A DNA stretch of 64,000 nt from Lingula anatina (Eukaryota; Brachiopoda; Lingulata; Lingulida; Lingulidae): assembly GCF_001039355.2 (NCBI RefSeq), contig NW_019775479.1:50500-114499 (forward strand), given 5' to 3'. Shown here piece after piece: positions 54,000 to 62,863 of the stretch. The notes under the pieces were generated by a model that saw only the letters and a list, made by a program, of their open reading frames with translations, was not told where the DNA came from and ran no database searches. The position numbers were made by a program, and so were the translations under genes. The stretch's first letter is position 1. The number at the start of each line of letters is the position of its first letter.

Positions 54000-54699
54000 C
54001 TGTGTTTATGTGTGTGTGTGTTTTATTGTGTTACGACAAGAACATTTTGAGCCGATTGCATTTGAAAAAGTAGAAATAGCTGAAGTAGCCAATTTATAAA
54101 ATAATATAGACTATAAAACATTATTAATATATTTTTTTAATTTGAACGATAAACTTGCTGGAAATAACTGTGTTTAAAGTGCTGTAAGATGTAAGTTATC
54201 ATTATATTCTTTTTTTGGTTTTATCAGGCGGAAGAAACGGGATCTGGCAGCTGAAGAAGAGGATCTGGAAGATTTGGACAGAAGGTAAATATGAAAAATC
54301 AAAAGTTCATGGCAAACGAACATTTTGTTGAAAGAGTAATTGCCACAGACATGTAAAAGTATAGTGCTCAATCTCAAAATAATAGTCAAATCCTGGGCCA
54401 AAATCAGCGACTTATCTTCCAGGAAGCGCCAGACATCAGTAGACGCCCGCGTTCATGGCACTGGAAGACGTGACTACGGTGTTGACGTGGACGTGAACAG
54501 AAGGCATGGTAACCACCAGTACAGCGTAGGCGGCTCGTATCAACGTAGTGGTCCGTACAGAGGAACTGAGGTACGAGGAGGCTACAGCTACACCAACAGA
54601 CGTGGCGTTCGTTTTGGCGTCGGAGGTTATCACCACAGGGATAACTTTGGTGGCAGAGACACAGGCGTCAGGGCAGGAGTGAGCATTCCATTTGGGTGA
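48874..54699 (+). CDS. Secreted multi-domain precursor with alternating glycine-rich A and B domains (antimicrobial-precursor-like)
   Basis: Thirteen exons: signal 48874-48921; pro 49154-49188; A1 49338-49751; spacer 50029-50085; B1 50224-50496; spacer 51199-51255; A2 51563-51961; spacer 52230-52286; B2 52425-52697; spacer 53146-53202; A3 53515-53913; spacer 54228-54284; B3 54423-54699. The total is 2403 nt, 800 aa, with no internal stop. The start MTGFWCIVVFGVIFSQ is a signal peptide. A domains (about 130 aa) and B domains (about 88 aa) are rich in Gly, Ser, Tyr and Arg, lack Cys and have alternating beta-type patterns (GVHGGYTSPSGFRVGGELRR; GVRFGVGGYHRRD). Each begins Q after R-x-(K/R)-R and ends IPFG-RKKR (A1: IPFR). 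Acidic 13-residue spacers such as DLAAEEEDLEDLD separate them. In B3 the donor-like GGGTGA serves as stop. The layout resembles hymenoptaecin-type multipeptide precursors; homology is unproven. Confidence 0.85.
50740..50997. mobile_element. MITE-like insertion with a 66-bp perfect palindrome
   Basis: Present only in the intron after B1; the same introns after B2 and B4 lack it. Inner inverted repeats of about 24 bp (CCAGAGATTAGATCGATCT at about 50750 and the inverse at about 50924-50948). At its right end bases 50932-50997 form a perfect palindrome with 33-bp arms meeting at TATA/TATA. Confidence 0.7.
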
Positions 54700-56878
54700 G
54701 TCTCTGTCATCAATTTGTATCTAACATTATCGTATGAAACTGCCTAATAATATAATATAATAGAGCAAAGTTAATTGGAAATCGAAACAGATCTTTTTTT
54801 TTCAAAATTGATATAAGAGATCCATTACTTTATGCTCTATACATATCTTACTGTTATGATTTTCATTTCAGAAAACGGTAATGTACTGTCTTGGATAAAC
54901 GACATTGCTGAGAACGAAAGTGAACTCTGTTTCGCGAATTCTGTCACATATATGAATCGAAATATCAAATTCAATTGGACATTTATTCCTTTTCCTTCAT
55001 TGTTATCAATCTTCCGTATTTAAAACACGGTGTGATGTATCACTTAAATTGTTTGAATGCACATACAACTGGACATAAGCCTTCTTCACGGAGAAAACAT
55101 GACACTATTCTTTCATTATTTTGATAAGTTTGGATCTCAAATTTTTTGCTAGAATGATAAAAGAAATATGTTTAAAACCCGTAAAGAACAGCTGCATCAG
55201 GGTAAAAATAACACTGTTTAGTCACTTACTCTGTAATTTGTTACTCTTGTTGTCCGTTGTTAAACTAAAAAATAAACAAAAATGTGCATCAGAGAAAGAG
55301 AAGTGTATATTTTTTCATTATTTTGAAATTTGGGCTTTCTTACATACTCACTGTCACAAATCTTATGACATGCAGTTTACAGCAATAATGATGAATGCTT
55401 AAACCATATTTAATACTGCTAAGATAAAACAAAGAAATGTGAATAATACTGGTAGAGATATAATGAATATCATTTTGAAACGATCTGTATAATATATTTA
55501 AAGGCAAATTTTAAATAATTGGCAGTTTAATGTGAAACGATAATTAGACATTCTTCTTGAAATGATGGCAGCAATGAAATATTTGACTGGCAAGACATTG
55601 CTTGTGGAGTTTTAAAAATTCATGTGTTTTACTGGTCCTGTTAATGAGGAATACATAGGACCAAATAAATTTTAGACCCCAACTTAATCGTAGGCTTAAG
55701 ACAAAGTTATACTTGATTTGTTTGTTTGTTATTTTCCATTAACTTTTAACAGTTTTGTGGGCTCTGAAGCTATCGAGCAGTTCAATTTCCAGGTGGAGCC
55801 ACAACTGATAATAATATCGGTTGATTAATCTTAAAACCACACTTAAAACAATCAACACTAGTCTATAGTCTATAAAGGGCCATTCAGAACAGAAGATCCG
55901 AGTATCGACTGATCTAAGAATCAAATATGGTGGACCCTACATGAAGATAGACCGCTCAATCTTGTAATGGTCTCTCCGCCCCTCACACGTCTCCCCACGC
56001 GTCCGGAGCCGAGATTTAATTACTGTGCCCCTTCAGGGGCGGTCTTCCTTTCATGTAGGGTCCGCCTTATTTGATCCTTGGACTAGTCGATACTCGGATC
56101 TTCTATTCTGAAAGGTCCCTAAGGCACAGCAGGCTGCCATCCTGTGAAAAGCAGTTATGAAAATTTCTGTTTGATCGGAATATTAGAAAATCCATCACAT
56201 ATGGAAGTCAAGACGAATGACGGTCATGTACAAACTTCATAAACCCAGACAGCTTTGCCGCGTGTGGTTTCAGCTGATTATGCATTATCAAGAAAGAAAC
56301 TATGTGACTTTTTAAATTTTTTATTAGATTAGCATTATAGGCCTACTGATGTCGCTAAACTTATACAGAAAAACAGATCTGCTTTTCTTTCTTCCCAAGG
56401 AATATTTTTAATATTTGCTAATATTCGAAAATTTCGAAACTGTTGATCCTGTAAAACCTAGGAGCACAGTTCATAAATGCTGTAACCCAACAGCACAAAC
56501 TTCTAGGCCTACTTTTCCGTTCTAACACAATCGGAAGCTGTTATGGTCTAATATGTTTTAATACACCGATTCTACACATTAAAATGAACAGTTGTCTAAG
56601 CACAATTCACAAAAGAATATATTAGACTATATGCAGATATGTTAACATTCGACGTTGCGCATATTTTATAAACCGTGATATGCTGGCACCGTGATGTACG
56701 ATGTACCAACATCAGAGTTAATAAAATACATCATGAATAAGAAAATACATTCTATTGACGCCAGTATTTCGGTGTTGTAGTCTTGCTTAAGGACAACCGT
56801 TCAATTGAAATACTCAGCTTTTCACCGAAATCAAACAGAAATATATCATACAGTCACTAGACGTCTACGAGAACAGCT
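54700..56878. other. Unique region after B3
   Basis: Sequence after the B3 stop diverges from the other units within about 15 bases and contains no further spacer or domain exon, supporting B3 as the terminal exon. It holds an inverted-repeat element (55875-56121) and the first copy of a 494-bp duplication (56127-56621). Confidence 0.6.
55875..56121. mobile_element. 247-bp foldback element
   Basis: The two ends are long imperfect inverted repeats of about 80 bp: AGGGCCATTCAGAACAGAAG... on the left and AGGGACCTTTCAGAATAGAAG... as the reverse complement of the right end. The inner arms share GGACCCTACATGAA. No open frame; no clear target-site duplication. Confidence 0.65.
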
Positions 56879-56986
56879 ATGCCGCTTTGCCGAGTAGAAA
56901 CCAATGTATCGGGAGATCAGATACCGGCTGACTTCCATGTTAAGCTTACCCAAATACTCTCAAAGGTGCTGGATAAACGAGAAAAA
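56879..56986 (+). pseudogene. Orphan first exon of a MIF/D-dopachrome tautomerase-family gene
   Basis: ATG at 56879 opens a 36-codon exon (108 nt) ending before GTAAGT. The product begins MPLCRVETNVSGDQIPADF. Pro directly after Met is the catalytic base of the MIF/DDT tautomerase family, and x-T-N-V plus I-P-x-x-F match the family start. The length equals the usual MIF first coding exon. No second or third MIF exon is found downstream: an N follows at 57167 and then sequence of another gene. The rest may be missing from the assembly rather than from the genome. Confidence 0.7.
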
Positions 56987-57166
56987 GTAAGTATTAACAA
57001 AACAATTGATAAACTCAGGTTTCATTCTGATGCCTTAAAGCATACATCCCTCGTGAAAAAATATACTTGAGGTTGACAACAGAATGTAGGCTTATTTTTG
57101 TAAGTATTAATAACGTGCGAATATCATCCCAAAGGGCTGTTATTTTTAAAACTTTCGTTACCAAAA

Positions 57167-57167
57167 N
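57167..57167. other. Single N at a sequence junction
   Basis: The base before is non-coding sequence after the MIF-like exon; the base after is the middle of an A-domain exon. Sequence on the two sides does not belong together. Confidence 0.9.
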
Positions 57168-60052
57168 GACGAGACTCTAATCCTTATGGAAGTTCCACCT
57201 CAGGGAGTGCAGAATTTGGATACGAAAGTAAAGGAGGTACCAGAGTGTCCGCTTACGGACAGAGGGACTTTCAAACTGGACACACCTCCGCCGGGCTTCG
57301 TGTCCGTATACCGTTTGGGTAAGACAGCAGTTCCAAGATTTAGTTATCACGACAATTGTGAACCAGTGTGTGTGTGTGTGTGTGTGTGTGCGTGTGTGTG
57401 TTTCACTGTGTTACGACAAGAACATTTTGAGCCGATTGCATTTTAAAAAGTAGAAAAAGCTGAAGTAGCCAATTATCGAACATTATTAATTTTTTTAATT
57501 TGAACGATAAACTTGCTGGAAATAACTGTGTTTACAGTGCTGTAAGATGTAAGTTATCATTATTCTTTATTTTATTTATCAGGCGGAAGAAACGGGACCT
57601 GGCAGCTGAAGAAGATGACCTGGACGTTTTGGACAGGAGGTAAATATGACAAATCAAAAGTTCATGGCAAACGAACATTTTTTTGAAAGAGTAATTGCCA
57701 CAGACATGTAAAAGTGTAGCGCTCAATCTCAAAATTATAGTCAAATCCTGGTCCAAAAGCAGCGTCTTATCTTCCAGGAAGCGTCAGACATTAGTAGACG
57801 CCCGCGCCCATGTCAATGGAAGACGTGACTACGGTGTTGACGTGGACGTGAACAAAAGGTCTGGTAACCACCAGTACAACGTAGGCGGCTCGTATCAGCG
57901 TAGTGGTGCGTACAGAGGAACTGAAGTACGAGGAGGCTACAGCTACACCAACAGTCGTGGCGTTCGTTTTGGCGTCGGAGGTTATCACCGCAGGGATAAC
58001 TTTGGTGGCAGAGACACAGGAGTCAGGGCAGGAGTGAGCATTCCATTTGGGTGAGTCTCTGTCATCAAACTTCCATTACTGTATCTTAATCATCCCACAT
58101 GTAGGCCTAGACTCCGATATAGTACATGAAGGACGGTATTTTGAGGCGAATCATGAAGTAGAAGTTAGTATCTCAAGGCACCTGTTTCATTATTTCACAT
58201 AATATGAATTATGGTATGCAAAGTGAGTTCACATGAGCTTCGTGTTTCCAAATGCAGGTTGAGAGAGCATTTCTAGGAGTATAGCTGTCACTATGGCTGT
58301 GTGTCAGTGTGCGTGTATCAAACTGTGACGATATAAGCATTTTATACAGTGCATTTGACAAGAAAGAAAATCTTTTTAAAACATTGATAAAAGTGTTTTT
58401 AAACTAGAACCTTGTTTGAAGTACAGTTTACTGTTATGATTTGATGTCAGTTATAAGTATATTCTTTTCGGTTTAAACAGACGGAAGAAGCGAGATTTGG
58501 AAGCTGATGAAGAGGATCTGAATGTCTTGGAAAGAAGGTAGACGTAATATGAAGTTTGATGATAAGAAGCCCATGTCCAAATAGGAATTTGTTAAAGCTG
58601 CAACCATTCATTTATTAAAAATTATATTTTATAGAAGAAACAAACGTTAATATGATTTTGTTGAATGACCTCCATGTAGTTTTTAAACGAAATCACCCTT
58701 ATTAAACAAAAAAAATTTGTTTCAAACAATTGGCTTATGATAAACATAATTTTGAAAAACTGCAGTAAACAGGAGCGTTTTTCGGCGTTTTTCATGGTTA
58801 TCCAAAGGCACGGTTGACCTTATACATTATCATCTTTTTATCTAGTAAACGACAGACCAGTGTAACAAGCGAATGTGTAAGTGTATCTCACTCTGGCAGC
58901 TCTGGGCCGTATGATTACAGCGTCGGCGGACATGTCAACTTTGAACCCAAAAGCGTTGGTGTGCACGGTTCACTCACACGCAATTTCGACAATGGTGGCT
59001 ACGTCGGTGCTAGCGGGTACAGAAATGTAGGACAGGGTGAAAGCAGTGGCGTTGGCGTCCACGGAGGGTACACCTCCCCGTCTGGTTTCAGAGTGGGTGG
59101 GGAGTTGAGACGAGACTCTAATCCTTACGGAAGTTCCACCTCAGGGAGTGCAGAATTTGGATACGAAAGTAAAGGAGGTACCAGAGTGTCCGCTTACGGA
59201 CAGAGGGACTTTCAAACTGGACACACCTCCGCCGGGCTTCGTGTCCGTATACCGTTTGGGTAAGACAGCAGTTCCAAGATTTTACTTGTCGCTATAATTG
59301 TGTACCCGAGTGTTTGTGTGTGTGTGTTTCACAGTGTTACGACAAGAAAATTTTGAGCCGATTGCATTTGAAAAAGTATAAAAAATGCTCTAGTAGCCAA
59401 TTATTATGTAGGCCCTATGATTATATTTTTTAAAAAATTTGAACGAATTTTTGCTTGAACTTACAGCTGTGATTACAGTGTTGTAAAATGTAAGTTATCA
59501 ATATATTAATTTTTTGGATTTATCAGGCGGAAGAAACGGGATCTGGCAGCTGAAGAAGAGGATCTGGAAGTTTTGGACAGGAGGTAAATATGCAAAATCC
59601 AAATTTCATTGCCAACAGACATTTTTTTTGAAGTTGTCATTGTATATTTGTAATTATTCATTCCTCTCTTTGTTTTTGTTCAGTGACCTAGTTATTAAAA
59701 CGATAAAGCTCCGGAGACACAAAAACAATTTTGTTTCAAATAAATAAACCATATTCAGAAGAAATTATAAACAACGAGTTAACAGCCACCATTTTTTAAA
59801 TATGTTTTAACGAAATATAAAGATCACGAGTCAAACCACTTCCATGTAGCACTCTTGATCTCAATCACAAAACTATTGTCAAATCCTGGTCCAAAACCAA
59901 CCTCATCTTCCAGGAAGCGTCAGACATCAGTAGACGCCCGCGTCCGTGGCACTGGAAGACGTGACTACGGTGTTGACGTGGACGTGAACAGAAGGTCTGG
60001 TAACCACCGGTACAGCGTAGGCGGCTCGTATCAGCAGGCTGCCATCCTGTGA
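57168..60052 (+). pseudogene. Partial second A/B precursor array, truncated at both ends
   Basis: Exons in frame: A4 3' part 57168-57318; spacer 57583-57639 (acidic variant ending DDLDVLD); B4 57778-58050; spacer 58481-58537; A5 58846-59259; spacer 59527-59583; B5 59914-60052. A5 is full length and, like A1, about 5 residues longer at its N-terminus than A2/A3; it contains one Cys (SECVSVSH), unusual for these domains. B5 matches normal B exons only to GGSYQ, then runs into foreign sequence and stops (QAAIL). There is no signal exon. It may be the 3' part of a second gene or allele cut by assembly at 57167; B5 looks genuinely broken or newly ended. Confidence 0.75.
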
Positions 60053-62698
60053 AAAGCAGTTATGAAAATTTCTGTTTGATCGGAATATTAGAAAATCCAT
60101 CACATATGGAAGACAAGACGAATGACGGTCATGTACAAACTTCATAAACCCAGACAGCCTTGCGTGTTGTTTCAGCTGATTATGCATTATCAAGAAAGAA
60201 ACTATGTGACTTTTAAAATTTTTTATTAGATTAACATTATAGGCCTACTGATGTCGCTAAACTTATACAGAAAAACAGATCTGCTTTTCTTTCTTCCCAA
60301 GGAATATTTTTAATTCATTTGCTAATATTCGAAAATTTCGAAACTGTTGATCCTGTAAAACCTAGGAGCACAGTTCATAAATGCTGTAACCCAACAGCAC
60401 AAACTTCTAGGCCTACTTTTCCGTTCTAACACAATCGGAAGCTGTTATGGTCTAATATGTTTTAATACACCGATTCTACACATTAAAATGAACAGTTGTC
60501 TAAGCACAATTCACAAAAGAATATACACAGCACAAAAACAAATATTTCCGATTTTTCAGCCTCCGCGGAATGACGTCGGAACAGTGCAAGCTGGCCTTTA
60601 CAACGCGCGACTGAATGACGTTTTTCCGCGTAGTAGTACCCCTTTCTCTTTTACACGGCCTTTCAACAGGCGTAATCTCGTTCGTCTTTCTTCGCGACTG
60701 AACAACGTTTTTCCGCAGGGGTCCTGCCTTGGTATTATGTGACGCAGGAGCGGATTCAGAGATATTTTTGACAGTCTTCCAAATTATCTCTGTTGATCCG
60801 TTCTTCATTTTTGACCGTCTTCCGACAGAAAAAAATAGATACCCGTCAATGTAAACTTGAAAATCTGACCGTCTTCCGGAAGACCCAGAAGACGCCCTAA
60901 ATCCGCCCCTGTGACGGTCGTTATTGGATTGTGACTGACATTTAAGAACATGAGATTTCAATGGAACTGAAAGATTTATATTGTTAATTCCTTTCAAAAT
61001 TTCATTTAATTATCTTAGGTGTGCTACATGTATATACTGTCGAAAGGCGTGATCATCCCGATCATAAGAACATCTCTCCTGAGGAAGCTTCCCCCGAGGG
61101 CTTATCATATTTTGTTATTCATCTTTTCATTTCTCTTTGCGGATTTATCCCTAATAGTTGTATTTGATCTATCAAATCCAGTCCAATTCACAGTCGTCTC
61201 AAAAACCATTTTAAATTAATACAGATTGCTTAGAAGTCTATATTTAAAGCATGATCATTATTTCCATAAAATTGCAATGAATTATAATGAATAAGACTTG
61301 GTCAAAGGCCATGCTGTTTAATTATTAAAAGTTTGGCCGCGGCCTTGGATATGCAACTCTGGTTGCAGCAACATAACTGACTAGCATTTAACTTGTCGCT
61401 TGTACTATAGAAATTGTTAATCACACTTGCGCTTACAAATCTGGATTTTATAGGATACGTTTTAAGGTGTCTCCGGAGTAAAAATCATTTTACTGAAATC
61501 ATGATACACAGTCAGTGTTTTTTTAATTTTTTATTTTTTCAATTAATAAGGTGTATTAATAAAGATTCCTTAGTCGATCGCGATTTAGACTGCGGCAGTT
61601 TAAATAGATCTTAAGTTTATTCACTGATGGACGTAGTGCTTATGCATTGAATCAGCGTGTGCAGTGGTGCAACCAATCTTTAACTAATAAGGGAGTTGGA
61701 AGAACCAGCGGGTGACCGTTAATCGTTCTAATATTTAATCAACACTGAGCGGAGAACAAACAAAAAAGGATAAAGATGTGTCACTCCATGCGCTGGTGGC
61801 CGGGGAAATTTCAACAAAGCCCGACTAACAACAATGTACGTCACGGTCACCTTCAATATTTCATCCAGCTAAAAGACGAAAACAAAAATACTTTAATACC
61901 AATGTTGACTGGAGGTGCATAAGAATTTTTTTTTATGAATAAGTATTGCCCCACAACTGATCGTAGTACATCCCACGATAAGATTTCGCTCGATAGACCA
62001 TGTCTAGAACCATAAGTAAACCATTAGTTCTTAACTAGCTGTCATAAAAAACCTTGCTTGAAAAACTGAATAACTATAAGACCATTGTTATTTTGCAAGG
62101 TTAAGCAGCGATACATATGTTGATATATAGCAAACATTATCAGTATGATGTGCCGTAATACGTATATAACAGGAGTACTTTTTCTATTGATGATGATATC
62201 TTGCTCATAGTGGGTGACGAAGAGAAGGGGGGTTTAACCACGTAAGTGAAGAATCACTGCACATTAAACGTGCATCGTGTGTCCCTTTTACGCGGTTTCT
62301 GCTAATGAAAATGTATCATATCGCAATATACTGATTTCTTCATAGAAATTCATTTTTCACATGAAAATAAGTAAATCGCCGCAAGTCAAAAACGGCTATT
62401 TTGTTTATAAGTTCTGGGCTTTGACAGAGAAGGACAGGCCTGCTTTAGATGACAGCCGGATTCGGTTGTATTTGTATGGGGATTGCTACCAGTAATTAAC
62501 ACAGTTTTCACATGAAGTACCATTGAAACACGACTCATGACTCATGAGCTGAGGTCAGTATAACAAGCAGCATGGTGGCCAATAAGCTATTTAATCTTTT
62601 ATGTAACCTCTCTCCAACCGCGGTGATGAAGGCTTAAACCAAGTGTTTTGGTTTCTCACTTCTTTGTTTAAGCACAGCCCCCCCCCTCTTTTTTTCAG
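60053..62698. other. Region downstream of the second array
   Basis: Contains the second copy of the 494-bp duplication, a small internal direct repeat (CGCGACTGAA-AACGTTTTTCCGC type at about 60607 and 60693), a MITE with target-site duplication (60745-60911) and AT-rich sequence. No supported gene. Confidence 0.45.
60745..60911. mobile_element. 167-bp MITE with 5-bp target-site duplication
   Basis: Terminal inverted repeats CAGGAGCGGATTCAG and CAGGGGCGGATTTAG (13 of 15 identical), flanked on both sides by TGACG. The interior has further inverted GACCGTCTTCCG segments. A truncated relative lies at 33179-33322. Confidence 0.82.
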
Positions 62699-62863
62699 GA
62701 CTTGGCAGCTGATGAAGGTCAGTTGTTGACCGAAAAGCGCTTTCTGCAACCAGTCCAACCCCCCTTTTTTTCGTTTCACCAGCCGCACTGTGTGTATCTC
62801 GTACAGTCGACCCTTCAGGTCAAACACATACAGAGGCGAGACACCTCTCTCACATCATACTGA
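62699..62863 (+). CDS. Candidate exon with acidic pro-piece and dibasic site
   Basis: After a pyrimidine-rich acceptor (CCCCCCTCTTTTTTTCAG), a 54-codon frame runs to TGA at 62861. It begins DLAADEGQLLTEKR and then FLQPVQPPFF. The first residues echo the DLAAEEE acidic spacer of the A/B precursor, and EKR would be a cleavage site before a Pro-rich tail. However, entry at phase 0 is required, whereas the array exons join at phase 2, and no partner exon was found. The opposite strand also has an open frame. Weak candidate. Confidence 0.25.
   Translation, partial: DLAADEGQLLTEKRFLQPVQPPFFSFHQPHCVYLVQSTLQVKHIQRRDTSLTSY

Larger units (their letters stand above)
49338..60052 (+). repeat. Tandem array of an approximately 1.95-kb A-spacer-B-spacer unit
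   Basis: Introns as well as exons are repeated. A2 to A3 is 1952 bp, B2 to B3 is 1998 bp, and A4 end to A5 end is 1941 bp. A1 to A2 is longer (2225 bp) because of an insertion in the B1-side intron. The (GT)n microsatellite after each A exon is also repeated. Very high similarity across introns implies recent duplication or gene conversion. Confidence 0.9.
56127..60524 (+). repeat. 494-bp direct duplication (56127-56621 and 60031-60524)
   Basis: Both copies start at CAGCAGGCTGCCATCCTGTG and end at CACAAAAGAATATA, with a few substitutions and small indels between. The second copy is fused into the middle of the last B exon. Sequence on the outer sides of both copies is unrelated. Confidence 0.88.

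Noticed and set aside
60500-60997. 165-codon open frame on the minus strand
   Set aside because: It runs through the MITE at 60745-60911 and a small direct repeat, has low-complexity K/R-rich content, and shows no splice or domain support.
62145-62210. Hydrophobic 21-residue frame that could be a signal peptide for the 62699 candidate exon
   Set aside because: It ends in a stop and the only nearby donors do not give a usable phase.
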